Source of the DNA: Diphasiastrum complanatum
Taxonomy: Eukaryota > Streptophyta > Lycopodiopsida > Lycopodiales > Lycopodiaceae
NCBI GenBank assembly: GCA_029204225.1
Contig: CM055098.1
Span: 48,075,247 to 48,139,246, forward strand
Length of the DNA stretch: 64,000 nt
Direction of reading: 5' to 3'
Shown here piece after piece: positions 44,299 to 55,754 of the stretch. A program made the translations under genes and the position numbers. Numbering within the stretch: position 1 is the first letter of the stretch; each line of letters starts with the position of its first letter. The notes under the pieces were generated by a model. The model saw only the letters and a program-made list of their open reading frames with translations. It did not search any database and was not told the DNA's origin.

Positions 44299-45560
44299 TC
44301 CCCCTACCACTATGTGTACTGCTTCAACTAACTCACCGCCCAGCAAGACGCTACCTCACGCTCCGCAAGCCCTCCTGCCACATGCCAATGCACCGCCCAT
44401 CCCCGTCCTACAACCACATCTTCTGCTTCCACTTCTATCCCCAACCATCCACTATTGCCACCGCCTCTATTCCTATCGCCCCCATTCCTCCACCTTCAGT
44501 CGCCATCCTCGTATCTTCTTCACACTCCATCACCATCGCATATTCCATCTCTCTTGTTTCTCTTATCGCTTCCGTTTCCACTCCTCCCCTCGTCATTAAC
44601 CCTCAAGATTCCTAGTTATCACTCGACACCCTCTCCTGTTTCAACATGCTTAACGTCACAGCTTCATCATCCCCTTCCATCCTCGACACCACGCTTGATT
44701 TTTTCACTCTTCCTGCCATCGCCTCTTTTGCACAGCCCATTTCACCACTTCTTCACATGTCCGCTACTCCACTCATCCCACCATCCACTTCCTCAAATCC
44801 GATTGCCGAGTCTGAAAAACCCTTGAATGATGAAACACACATATGACAACAATGATGGCGTGATTTGGTAGCAGCCAAAGCCTCATTGGATTGCCACATG
44901 GTAGAATTGGCTACCAACAAAACAAAACTGCGAGCAGAAATCACTACAACAAGACCTACAACTAGCCATACAGCATGAGCAGACAAAGAAGGATAGGCTA
45001 CTGAAGATGGAACGGCATGAAGAAGACCTCCAACGTTACATCATGAGCCTCTTCAAATCAGCCATGGACATCTCCTCATGGGTCCAAGAACTTCAGCAGC
45101 AAGTAGCGCAGCAACTTGCTCCGCTGCAGGCCCAGTTACTTGTCCTTGAAATAGAAAATCAACACCTAGAAATGGAGGTGCAGAACCTGCAAAAAAAGAA
45201 AACTTGTTGGTTAGCCCAGCCAATACCCTCAAACCATCCTCTCGGTCAAAGACGAAACTTTTTAATGAAGCAGGTGGACTTGTATCGCCAGATGCTAGAC
45301 GGCTACCAAGCGGAGTTCAATAAGTACAGACAAAGCACAATCCAAGAGCTCACAAAAGCCAAAACCACTCTCAAGGCCTGCCAAAATCACATGGCATAGC
45401 AACCACAGCTGGCCTTGGTGGTAATTCCAGCGCCACCCGTATTTAAAGCTGCACAGGCTAGTTTGGGCCAAGACAAAGGAAAAACCGCAGCGGAACCCGA
45501 GTTCTAAGATCAAGGATCCGACACAGTAGGATCCAATCAACCAGACCAAGGCTAGGACCA
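44298..45560 (+). pseudogene. Pro/Ser-rich plus coiled-coil accessory ORF fragment
   Basis: The plus strand 44300-44830 is extremely C-rich and codes in several frames for Pro/Ser/Thr-rich sequence (for example ASSSPSILDTTLDFFTLPAI). It then gives SEKPLNDE and, in another frame, LVAAKASLDCHMVELATNK, similar in place to the LSKASYHMHWLVSQHQ part at about 33210 on the minus strand. At 45007-45399 MERHEEDLQRYIMSLFKSAM and SSWVQELQQQVAQQLAPLQA lead into a heptad-rich stretch (LLVLEIENQHLEMEVQNLQK). The layout matches the accessory ORF of the 30-41 kb gypsy, so this is probably a second diverged copy. No pol remains. Confidence 0.55.
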
Positions 45561-45569
45561 AGGCCTCGA

Positions 45570-46152
45570 TGTGAGATATTTCAACAACTTTAGTCTTTTG
45601 AAGCTATATTAGTTTAAAATACATTCAATAAACACTTTTTGAAAGTGTGAGAAAGTTGATAGTCGAGTTTGAGAGAGATTCAAATTTGAATGTTGGGTAC
45701 TTTGATTCTAGACCCAAAAATAGTAGGGTTTACATTTTGGAGGGAAAGCCAAGTGGCCAAATAGGGTTTGGACCTATTATAAAAGGATGTAACTCATGGA
45801 GAGACACATCTTCTCTCTTCTCTCTCTCATTTCATTATTATACATGGTTCTCTTTGGGTTCTACTACTCATTGGTGCACTCCCATGATGTTAACTTGCAA
45901 TTCTGTGTAGAATGATCATTTATTGCTATTTTTGATTCCACATGTGTGAAATACAATAGGGTAATGTAATTGTACAGACATCAACCATATTTTATGTTTT
46001 GGTTCATGTTTGATCAGTATATCTTAGAGTTTGATCTCATTTTGTATGTAGATGCTGATTTTTCTATATTGGCAAGATTGTTGGTTTGCTCCTTATTGTA
46101 ACCAAAGATTAGGGACATGGATTGTATCTTGAATGATCTGAAATCCTTCACA
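45570..46152 (+). repeat. copia 5' LTR (left end tentative)
   Basis: The right end is fixed by TTCACA followed by the primer binding site. A start at TGTGAGATATTTC (45570) is plausible but unpaired. It contains CTATTATAAAAGGATG (TATA-type box, about 45774) followed by a CT-rich leader, and the near-palindrome CCACATGTGTGAA at 45938. Confidence 0.7.
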
Positions 46153-46164
46153 TGGTATCAGAGC
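46153..46164 (+). promoter_or_regulatory. Primer binding site, initiator tRNA-Met type
   Basis: TGGTATCAGAGC directly after the LTR. Confidence 0.93.
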
Positions 46165-46750
46165 TACTATGTTTCAGATTATAAAAGGATCAGCCACATT
46201 TATCAAAGATTTGGAGGAGTTACCAATGCTAGAGCATGTTAGATTGATCTCTACTCAAAAATCAGCATTTTTGCATGTGTAGAATTGATCTTTTGTAGGT
46301 CAAAACTCAATATAGGATTATATTGCTCAATTTCGATTTCACACTTGGTTTATTATAATTAGCCAATTTTTTGTGCATTAGGAAGGTCTCATTGGAGGCT
46401 ACAAGATGATATATCAAGTTTTTAAAATTGCATGTAGAATTTGAGATATTCAATTTTTTGTGATTTTGTCAAAACCCTAATTTTGATTGAATTTCTAGTT
46501 TGTGAGGTTACTGAACTTCATTTGAGTGTGTTTCAATATTAGGAAGTGTCAAAAATCATTAGATTGAGGATAGATCGTAGGTTGATCAAGATTTCACTAT
46601 TTTATGTGTTGATTTTCTAGTTAGAAGTGCTAGAAGAGATTTGAGAGGTTCCATATCTTTGTGATATCTTCTTGAGTTAATTTGTTGACATTCAAGAGAG
46701 TGCTTTGTGCATTGGAACAGGTTGAAAGAAGAAGATCGGGTCACTTCAAC

Positions 46751-47590
46751 ATGGCTACAAGTGGAGGCTTTATGTTGGAGAGCAATGATAGGCTTACCTC
46801 AATCAACTATTCTACTTGAAGGTGAGGATGGAGTCCTTATTGGAGATGAATGAGTTGATGAAGATTGTTGCAGGTGTGGAGGAGAGGCCTCAAGAACTTC
46901 AAGATCAAGTGAGGTATGACAAGAGAGCTAAAAGATCTCTACACATGATTAAGATGAATGTTACCAATGAGCTTCGCAAGGAAGTTAATAAGTGCACATC
47001 ATCTTTGGAGGCTTGGAAAGCCTTGAAGAAGCTTTATGAATCCAAGTCTACATCAAGAGTCCTTACTGTTAGGAGGCAAATCTTTCAAAGTTTGCAAAAG
47101 AAGGAAGAGAGTACTCATGCTTTTGTTTTTAGGGTTAAAGCATTCAATGATGAGTTAGCATGTATTGACGAAAACATTAAGGAGATAGAACTTGTTCAAA
47201 TTATACTTAATGACTTGTTGGATGATCATGCTAATCTTGTTCAAAGTTTTGCTATTCAAAAAACTTTGCCAAGTATTGTGAATTTGCAAGAGATCTTGGT
47301 GAATGAGGAGTATAGGTTTCAATCAAGAGGAGGTGGATCTACATTGACATCTCATTATGAAGAGGATGCTATGTTCATCAAAGGCAAGTTCAAGGGCAAA
47401 GGCCAAGGCAAGTGGTCGAAAGGACAAGATCAAGGTGAGACTTCCTCTTTTGAAAAAGAGAAAGATAAGTCTAAGTTGAAATGCCTTGCAAAAAGAAAGA
47501 TAAGTCTAAGCAAATCAACTTTACTACTAATGATGAGGATCTAGGTGGTGGCGGTGATTCTCTTTTGATGTGTTCTTCAAGTCCAATATC
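46751..47590 (+). pseudogene. copia Gag (DUF4219/UBN2 type)
   Basis: ATG at 46751; GFMLESNDRLTSINYST precedes a one-base deletion near 46812 in the Trp-Lys context. The new frame continues with KVRMESLLEMNELMKIV, KRSLHMIKMNVTNELRKEV, SLEAWKALKKLYESKSTSRV, RRQIFQSLQKKEESTHAFVF and LQEILVNEEYRFQSRGG, the usual Gag helices. The zinc knuckle region is reduced to a Cys-poor Lys-rich segment. Confidence 0.88.
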
Positions 47591-47921
47591 AATTGAAGGT
47601 GACAAAGATTCATGGTGAATTGATAGTGGAGCTAGTTCACATATGACTAATCACAAGGAGTTCTTTACTTCTTTGGTCACTTATGATGGAGCCAAGAAAG
47701 TGATATACATGGCCAATGGTAGTGAGTGTGTGATCGAAAGTATTGGTTCAGATCCTATTTGTCTTTCTACTAATAGGAAAGCAAGACTTGATGGTGTTCT
47801 TTACATTTCTTCACTTTCGAAGAATTTGCTAAGTGTTGGTCGAATGATAGAAAGGTACATGATGGTAAAGTTTGGTGGTGATGCTTGTTTCATTACAAAG
47901 GAAAAAAATCTTGGTTGCTAG
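47591..47921 (+). pseudogene. copia protease
   Basis: Asp-Ser-Trp-stop-Ile-Asp-Ser-Gly-Ala-Ser-Ser-His-Met: TGA at 47616-47618 stands for the second Trp seen at the same place at 4142-4144. The catalytic Asp-Ser-Gly is intact. VIYMANGSECVIESIGSD and LDGVLYISSLSKNLLSVGRM follow. Confidence 0.88.
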
Positions 47922-47929
47922 GGGCAATA

Positions 47930-48489
47930 GACGACAAGGTAGACTTTTCAAGCTTGATGCTTTTGTTATGGCTAACAAAAAAGTTGAAATGGAAAAGGAG
48001 ATTGGTCTCAACTTTCCGAAGTTCCCTTTTAGCATCAATAAATTTGGTGGACCTTATGCAAAGTCTAACAAGCTTCCTTATGCTAGATCTAGATCAAGAT
48101 CTAATATGCTTCTTGGAGATGTTCATCTTTGTGCTAACTTGGCTAGTCTTGAGGATAATGATGGTGTTTCAATGATTTTTCATGGCAAGTGCAATCATGC
48201 AAAAGGTAAGGAAAGAGCTAACTTCATCAATGGAGGTGAAAGTTCTTCCTTGGAAAAGATTGTTGCTAATGATTTTTTTAATCATATGAAAAAAGATGTT
48301 GCTAGGTGCATTCATGAAGGAGATGGCTCTTCTACATTCTTTTGTGATGAATCCAAGAAAGTCATTTTTGCAGCAAGCGGAATCACATGTCTTCATAAAG
48401 AGAGTATAGATCAAATGGTTCTATCAAGAGACTTGGTGAGGGAGATAGTCACAAATCAAGAAGAAGAAAAGTATGTGAAGAGTTCAAAG
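47930..48489 (+). pseudogene. GAG-pre-integrase remnant fused to unrecognised sequence
   Basis: An open frame reads GRLFKLDAFVMANKKVEMEK, the usual copia sentence after protease. A degenerate KSNKLPYARSRSRSNMLLGD follows, which resembles the linker before the integrase core. From about 48140 to the TAG at 48490 the sequence (e.g. FHGKCNHAKGKERANFINGG, VANDFFNHMKKDVARCIHEG, GDGSSTFFCDESKKVIFAAS) matches no copia domain I know. About 115 codons are open. It could be captured sequence or heavily altered integrase. Confidence 0.5.
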
Positions 48490-48554
48490 TAGGATGTACT
48501 CTGAATAATGCCATTGTGAATGATAGCGAGGAAGAATCATTTATTATATGAGTC

Positions 48555-49490
48555 ATTACCTAAAACATTGAGTAGTAGGCTACTACACTCACTGCTTCAA
48601 CCCACAGAAACTCGGATAACCCTCTGTCATAAAGCATACAATTGGCCATATCCATTAGGCTCGTATTCTTTCATTTATCTAGGCCATTTTGCTCGGGACT
48701 ATGACTCATGGTAAATTCTTGATGGATTGCCTTTCCTTTGCAGAAATCCTTTAACTTGTTTCCGATATACTGCCCCCCATTGTCTGATCTCACGCGTCTC
48801 ACTTTTTGGTTGGTCTGTGTTTCAACCAGGATCACAAAATATCCACCACTTGATTTTTAGTTCTAATGCAAAAGTCTTTTGGCTGAAATCATCAATAAAG
48901 GTTACAAAGTACGGGACCTTCCCAACGATTCAAGTTCCATAGGTCCACATATGTCAGTGTAAATTAATTCCAGCAGGCCATTTGTGCTTTTACCAAGTCT
49001 CCTTTTGAAGGGCTCTCTATGTTGCTTTCCTAGCTCACATTCTTAACATGTATAAGTTTCCCCTTCCCCTTTGTAATCCATCCCGTTCACTAGATCTCCT
49101 TTCCACATCAAGTTCAAGACATCAATCGCCATATGCCCAAACCTTTTATGCCAAACTGCATCTTTTTTAGTCCTGGCTACATCTATGTTCGCTTGATAAA
49201 CGTTCGTCATTTTGCTCATGAACCAGTACTGTCCATCATCCAACACTGATGTGGCCAGTTTTTGTCCATTTTTTGTAATGTGACATTTGTTTATTGTAAA
49301 CAACATATCCAGTCCTCTCTCTGCCATTCTCCTCACTGATAAGAGGTTCTTTGTCATTCTTGGCACATACATGACATCCTTCAGCACTCCACATTTCCCA
49401 TGCATGAGCTTCTGGCATGTCACTCCAGTCCCTGGTGACATCAAGCTTGATTGACCATTGTTGAGAAGATGAGGAATTGACAATTAATTG
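48555..49490 (-). mobile_element. copia protease end to integrase fragment, minus strand
   Basis: Minus-strand order: LKDVMYVPRMTKNLLSVRRM (protease half), VWHKRFGHMAIDVLNLMWKG (GAG-pre-integrase), CELGKQHREPFKRRLGKS (zinc segment), LIYTDICGPMELESL (first Asp), VRRVRSDNGGQYIGNKLKDF (second Asp), SPEQNGLDK (Glu codon changed) and SEFLWVEAVSVVAYYSMF. Stops and frame changes occur throughout. Both ends are truncated and no LTR is seen. Confidence 0.88.
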
Positions 49491-51715
49491 ATCCTATAAA
49501 AATTGTTCGTGCTCTATGGTTTTTTGTTTTTTCCTAGCCCAAACATAGGGAGACAGCAGTCACCAGAGCTAAATTATAGTGGAATTCTAGGGAAGAACAT
49601 TGGCTGGCCTCCGGCTATAGAAGGATATAAAAACTTCTGAAGAGGAATATAATGGGATTATTCATAGAGAAAATAACGATAATGACTGGTTATGATGACT
49701 CGAATTGGACTGGGGGACGCACAACTGCAAATCCACATGCTGCTATGCTCTTATTTTTGCAGGATCTGCCATAAGCTAGAGATTTAGGAAGCAAAGTTTG
49801 AATACCCTCCTCTCCTCTTTGACATAAGTGGGAAGACATGGGCAAGAAGGATAAGATAATCAAGGATGCTTATCCCACACAAAAATTGGAGGTTTTCACA
49901 ACACGACTGCACATGCCAATATGTAGTGTATCATTTGGTTCAAGACAGTGCAGAAAGGGAAGTTGACATTGTAAGTATTGTTACAAGAATGTAATGCAAA
50001 GCTAACATCGTGACTACCAAAACATGAATTTAATTTTCTAAGAGATCGTATAGGTTTGATTTAGAAAGGATTGATGGAAGCACACAATTGTCCCACAAGA
50101 GAATATGTGAAGACTTTTCAAGCAAAGGGCAGAGTCGTCATCCCGTTGAGATTCTACTGACTTCTAAGTCGTTATACGCCAGATAAATGTTTAGTTTGGT
50201 GTTTCTTGACACACCTAGGTGTAAGAGGCTTCTCGTTGTTCCTAGGATGTCATGGCCTCTGCCTGTAAAGTAATGAGTAATGATATCTAACTCGGCAATG
50301 CTAATAAGAGGCTTCTTCATGAATTTCTTAGGATGTAATGGCCTTGGCCTGTAATATAATGATCTGATTGAGGAATGTATTGTGTGTTGCTTCTTTATTG
50401 ATCATCTATATTTGCCTATCTCCATGCTTGTGCACCAGTCATTCGCTGAGGAGGTAGGGAGACATTGTAGGCTGCAGTGTGTTATACTAAACCCAGTCAT
50501 AATAATCTAGTTTGACTTTATTGACATTATGCAGCTCAAATATCTATTTAAACATTGCCAATCCAAAACAACAATGAGCATATATATATATTCCAAAGAA
50601 GAGAGGGCCTGACACAATCATGAAGTAACAAAAAAATTAGGGCTACCATAAAAGCTCGTACGTACTACTCACCTTGATTTGCTCCTAAGATTTTTGTAGA
50701 CAAGAGAACGAACTAAGTGGAGTAAGAAAGACCATGACACGACGTCGATAATTCCATTAAAATGTGACAAGATAAAAGGCCAAACTTACTCTGACAACTG
50801 AAAGAAATGACGGGCCGCCAGGCCTCCATGAATTTCCAATACCCTGTGGGGTATTTGCCTTAAGAACACTAGAGAATGAAGATACCAAGTATATATATGT
50901 ATGCCTTTCACGGACCACATAAAGATTCAACATTTTTCAGTGTACCAAGCAAAAATTGCTTCATGTACAACGTCGCATATCCGTTCTTCACATTGTCTAC
51001 AATTGCGGAACAAGGCATTCGCCAACTTCTGTCTGCTAAATTTGACTAAATATTCCTATGAAATGTATTGGTGAGAGGCGTAGTTGCCATTTCTTATCTA
51101 ATGAGAATTTGAAATGATACAAAGCAATTACCTCCTGTACAAACATTGCTCAAGGAAAGCCATATACAGGCTTTCCTCAGTTTGCCCAACGCTCTATACA
51201 AACTAGGAACAAAAAATGCTATGTAAGCGTATTAAACTGCATCCCTAACAAAACTGCATCCCTTGTACGGCATTTACAAAACCTGCTGGCTTCAAAAGCT
51301 TCCAACTTAGGTTTCAGGGTCAAAGCATCGACAAGGGCATGTGAAAGAAATCTCTAGGTACGTCAATGGGATTCAGCTGATCTTGAGCATGTACAAGTTC
51401 AAAACCACTGGGCTAGAGTCGAGAATCAGGTTCATTGTAGGATGCATTTGCATCAAGGATGTACCCATCTCAGACGTCCACTTTTTTACCCAGTCTGCTA
51501 TCTTACAACCATCGCTCAACGTGTAAAGCGGCAAGGTGAAATCGACCGCATTTTGACCCTCAAGCTCTGTTTAACGATTGCCGGTCTCATTAGATTTTAT
51601 CATGCCCCGGATTATTAAAAAAATCTGCCTAACAATGTGCACTGAAATTAGCACTGCACAAAATGTCAATTAACTCTGCAAACAAAAAACTGCAACTCAG
51701 GGGACGGAAGAGCTG
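49491..51715. other. Intergenic spacer downstream of the response regulator
   Basis: No domain or RNA gene recognised. A diverged direct duplication of about 55 bases is visible (50223-50276 and 50305-50362, sharing AAGAGGCTTCT and GGATGT.ATGGCCT). The last few hundred bases before 51716 must contain the 3' untranslated region of the minus-strand gene, whose end I cannot place. Confidence 0.5.
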
Positions 51716-53255
51716 TTAATCCTTGTTAAGGGGGTGCCAATCCCCCTTCGAGAATGCCTTTGTATCAGCTCTCTTCCAATTTTGGGTGTCTTCCATCTCC
51801 GATTTCCGCTTAGAGCATCCAGGGACCTCGCCATCAGAAAGTTGGCTTTCAATGACATGTCCACTTAACCGTTTAATGTCAGCTAAGCGGACAGGTTTGA
51901 TGATAAACTCTTTGGCACCTTCTTCCAAGCACCTGCATAAACCTTAATATTTTACTACATAACAAGGATAGACGAATTGCAAAACAACTTGTGCATTTTC
52001 TACTCAGGGGACGTAAGGCGTCATTGTATTTGTGAGACTTATAAAAGATTTCAAACTCAATGTTGATGATATAAACGGGCACTTTAGAAAACATTGCAGC
52101 AGTTCTTCAGTACGAAGTGTAAAAATATAAACATATGATGCAATAGAACACACCAATATAATAAGGATACCTCTCTATTCGATTAGGAACATTTTCTGAT
52201 GACATGATTACCACAGGTATCTCCTTCAACGCGGCAGATTCCTACATAATTAAAAAGGTAAAAGTTAGAAATCCAAAACACGACAGAATTTTACATCAAA
52301 TCAATCTCAAAGCTAAGAACAATAAGCTTTTTTAACATTGCAAAAATCAAGACAGGACCCGGGTTTAGGGGAAAAAATGCCAGCCAGCTATCATACCTTC
52401 ACTTTTTTCAAGAGGTCGTAGCCGGTCATGTCCGGCATGCAGTAGTCCGTCATAATCAAGTTCACTTTTATCTCCTGGAAAGATTGACACGGTGCTTTCG
52501 TAAACAACAATAACAGATTTTGCAGCTCTTCATAGTACTTGGGCATGTATAGAAGAGAAATACGAGAATCTTACTAGTGAACTAGAACGAAGGAAAAGCT
52601 GTCTAAAAGCCCTTAAGCTAAATTGTGAAAATACTACATAGCAGAAAACAATTTTACAATTTGCGGTGTATTGATGGCATAAAGACGGAAAGCTAGTGTT
52701 GATACCTTCCTTGGAGTAAAATACAATTTAGAAACAGAAAGCTAGCTATTTTACTGGATTACTACATGAAGTTATGACAGATCTTTCACAAGGAAATGAA
52801 GTTATGACAGATCTTTCAAAAGGAATAACACATCGAGAAATAAGTGAAGTTATGACAGATCTTTCAAAAGGAATAACACATCGAGAAATTCTTAAGATAG
52901 CGTACGTTGAAGGTCACTGACGATTGCCCGTCCACGATTCCCAAAATCTCACATGCTCTCAACGCACTGCTCACTGTAGTGACTGCATAGCAAATATTCT
53001 ATTCACGTAAGTCTACGCATTGAAGTCGCTGTTTACCTGTCTCTTACATGGGAGTTAGAAATTAGACAATGCTACTAGCGATTACTGACCTTTGCATGAC
53101 GAAATCTTCAATAGCCTTTCAATAACCTTTCTATCGATCGTGCTATCATCAACGGCGAGGACGTGAAACTCCGATATGCATGTGCTTTGAGGCGGCATTT
53201 TCGAGTTTCCAGACGTTCCATTAAGTCTCAACAACCGCTTTGTTTGTTTATCCAT
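51716..53255 (-). CDS. Type-A response regulator (cytokinin-type), five exons
   Basis: Phospho-receiver protein of the histidine-to-aspartate phosphorelay; type-A members typically dampen cytokinin signalling. Exons on the minus strand: 53255-53090, 52982-52906, 52474-52397, 52241-52171, 51932-51716. All introns are GT-AG and the frame stays open, giving 202 residues. The start ATG has A at -3 and G at +4; no earlier in-frame ATG was found. Receiver domain at about residues 30-147: acidic pair Asp36-Asp37, phosphoacceptor Asp91 ([13 protein letters not shown]), Ser121 (VIMSSEN) and Lys143 (FIIKPVR). The C-terminal tail is short, polar and basic, with no Myb-like DNA-binding domain, which separates type A from type B. 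Five exons is the usual type-A layout. Oddity: the stretch after Val59 reads [12 protein letters not shown] where relatives have Asp-Ser-Gly. This is the only intact host gene seen. Confidence 0.95.
52768..52890 (-). repeat. Tandem repeat in intron 2 of the response regulator
   Basis: GAAGTTATGACAGATCTTTC starts at 52768, 52798 and 52846 (plus strand). The last two copies are 48-base units with almost identical sequence; the first is cut to 30 bases. Each contains AGATCT, and on the gene strand AAAGATCTG. Confidence 0.95.
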
Positions 53256-55389
53256 TTTGACAACGATCAGTCGCAATTTCTTTAAATAGGAAATGATTTA
53301 GCACCACTAGCAGAGAGTCGTGCCTGGCGAGGAACACGACCTCACGTTCCCAATGGCAACACCAATTATGCTCATTCACAGCATCAGAATATCAAGATTT
53401 GGTCGACTGATTCAGAAGGCTTAACTTTCCTCCAGGGCTACTAGCTCTGTTAGCTAAAATAAAAGCCTACCATATTCGCTTGAACAAAGGAAATGCACAT
53501 CTCCTTGTAAGCCCATTCTGGAAACGCAGGATTGAAGTGAGAAACACTACAGCCGCTTCTTGAAAGGAGCTAACAGTGCGACATTTCACACAAGTCACAC
53601 GTGCACGATTTGTGCATATCGCGAGTCGTATCCGATCATCTGCTTTTCAACATATGCCGACATGTTCATTGACGTAACGGTGTAACACACTTTAATCTCG
53701 AAGGCACTTGCTCCACATACATCACAAACAGCAGGAGCAAAGCCTCGTAATATTATTCATGAATAATGGCAAAAACCAAGTGAAAAGAACTGAACAACCA
53801 AATGTAAACGTCCTGAATACATTATAGAACTACTGGATTGAGATTTCGAATCACCGATACGGCAGCTCAATTAAGATCCCCATGATTTCCGGCAACGGAG
53901 AAGTTTCCCGTAATGCACAAGCGATACGAAGCAGATTCCCGTGATGCACAAGCGATACGAAGCAAGAACTACCACTTGTAATACAACATCATATATCATA
54001 TAATGCCATGGTAATGCCAACCTACAAGCAAGTATTATTAACTAGGACAGCTCGCCTCTTCTCATATCGCAACGCCCCTAGCTGAAGCCTGAAAGTACCT
54101 GCTGTTCAAACAAAAGGCTTTAAAGTAGCAAAAGCACACGACCAGCAATTTAATAGTGATTCAATAGTTATTAGTACGCAGTACAAGGTAGATCCTAACA
54201 CCAATCTCGAAGGAAAAATCCAGATCCAGAGAATCAAACCTGTTCGAACTAATTGGAAGAGCTGCCTCCTGAAAGCCTTTAAGCTAAGCAGCATGCAGCA
54301 TGCAGCCAGCAGCAAGACTCAAGAGAGAGAGTCCAGCGATGGCGAAGACGCGTTGAGATTGAGAATTGTGTGAAAGCGCAAAATGGAGAGATCGGATACA
54401 GTAGATTTCACGAATCTCCTTGGATATAAGGGACTCCTCGCAAAAAAGGACACGACGGTCGAGTCTTGAGCATCGACTAGGCTTTCCATTTGCAACGCAA
54501 ACGCGCTCTAACGTGCCTTTCAAACTCAGCAAAACGTGACTTGAAAGCCGGCGAAAGCCCAGTTCGCGTACTTTCGTGTGACGCTCGAAAGGTGAAAGCC
54601 TTTTCTGCAACTTTTCCTTGAAAGTTAGCCATGAAACGTGCACGTCACATGAAGGTTACCGGTAGCAACAGCCCTTCAGCGGAAAGGTTGGCAGGAACTG
54701 TGCACATCATATTGCAAGGCTGACCAACTCTCTAAGTGCGGTCGGAGGTTTACGCGTGGCCCACACTGGAAGTGGCAGAATCTGACAGTATCTTCAAACC
54801 GACGATCTGCAGCACTGTTCCACTAGAATACTTACACGTGGAAAGGCCTCCCTGATAAGCTGCCACGTGGCATAAAGCTGCAGTGCAACAATATATTGCA
54901 TGCAAATTCTTAGGAGATATGGAAGGGAACATATAGGTGGCTTAAGAGCACTTTTCCATGGATAAGAATCACGGATTTTTTCCTCCATCAAGACTCCATC
55001 TTCTGTCCCTTCTGGCTTCAAAGACCCCTTGTACTCAACCTCTGAAACCACTGGTTTTCACCCAAATAAAGGACTTGGTCCATCTCAATCTCTACTCCAT
55101 GGGGACGTGCTCTAAGAGCCATCATGTCCCATGGCCAACAAATTGAGATTGAATCCATTCCACCATTTTGGAATGGTTGGTCCCCATGAAAGTCTTGACA
55201 ATTGCTAGACACAAACAATGGCTTAGGAGGCCTCTCTCACCCACCCTAGGGCCCTTTAACCAAACCCTCCTATTGCCCTTGGCTCCAAAGAGTGAAGTAG
55301 GTCCCCCTATGTGTTTTTGGACCATGGGGAACTAATATAAATGCACTTGGGCCTTTGGTCCCATTGGCCTCCTAGCCACACATTCTAGC
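53256..55389. other. Upstream region of the response regulator; no other gene seen
   Basis: It must contain the promoter and 5' untranslated region. TATTTAAA at about 53281-53288 lies only about 30 bases before the ATG, too close for a normal TATA box, and no better candidate is convincing. A direct repeat (GTAATGCACAAGCGATACGA and GTGATGCACAAGCGATACGA) lies at 53911 and 53941. Open stretches at 54106-54643 and 54794-55325 show no domain. Confidence 0.45.
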
Positions 55390-55515
55390 TATTGGGGGAG
55401 TGAGATGACGAGAAAGCTAGGAGCCATTTAAGGTAACAAAGGAAGGTAGATTGCGAGAAAGCCAAGGGCCATTTAGGGTAACAAGGGAAGGTAGATGACG
55501 AAAATGCTAAGGGAG
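55390..55515. repeat. 45-base minisatellite
   Basis: Units of about 45 bases with the core GCCATTTAGGGTAACAAGGG and GAAGGTAGATGACGA, two full copies and a partial one. Confidence 0.85.
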
Positions 55516-55534
55516 GAAGACAAAGGACCTAGAC

Positions 55535-55745
55535 CTTCAATGGAGAGAGAGATCACGTCAAATGGCTATGTACCTTTTACATGGAGGGGCAAATGAGACT
55601 TTTCAATGGAGAGAGAGATCGCGTCAAATGGCTATGTACTATATACCTATTACATGGAGGGAGAAAATGAGACTTTTCAATGGAGAGAGAGATCACGTCA
55701 AATGGCTATATACTATATACCTATTACATGGAGGGAGAAAATGAA
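55535..55745. repeat. Three-copy minisatellite of about 70-77 bases
   Basis: The core TGGAGAGAGAGATCACGTCA followed by AATGGCTATGTAC and TTACATGGAGGG occurs three times. The second and third copies carry an extra TATATACCTA segment. Confidence 0.92.
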
Positions 55746-55754
55746 TTAGATGCT

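Larger units (their letters stand above)
46153..48489 (+). mobile_element. copia 5' half: leader, Gag, protease, odd 3' part
   Basis: After the primer site comes a leader of about 600 bases, then Gag (46751), protease (47616-47900) and a GAG-pre-integrase remnant, followed by unrecognised coding sequence up to 48489. Integrase, RT and RNase H are absent. It is from the same family as 16795-17448 and related to 3970-7610. The right neighbour is a minus-strand copia fragment. Confidence 0.85.

Noticed and set aside
50223-50362. Possible small element or RNA gene from the duplicated 55-base block
   Set aside because: Only a diverged direct repeat; no inverted repeats, no promoter or fold that I could support.
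53256-53276. Seven-codon N-terminal extension of the response regulator
   Set aside because: The upstream codon at 53276 is TTG, not ATG. The first in-frame ATG is at 53255 in a good context.
54106-54643. Minus-strand open frames upstream of the response regulator
   Set aside because: No domain, low-complexity Leu/Ser composition, no splice logic joining them to the gene. More likely untranslated or promoter sequence.
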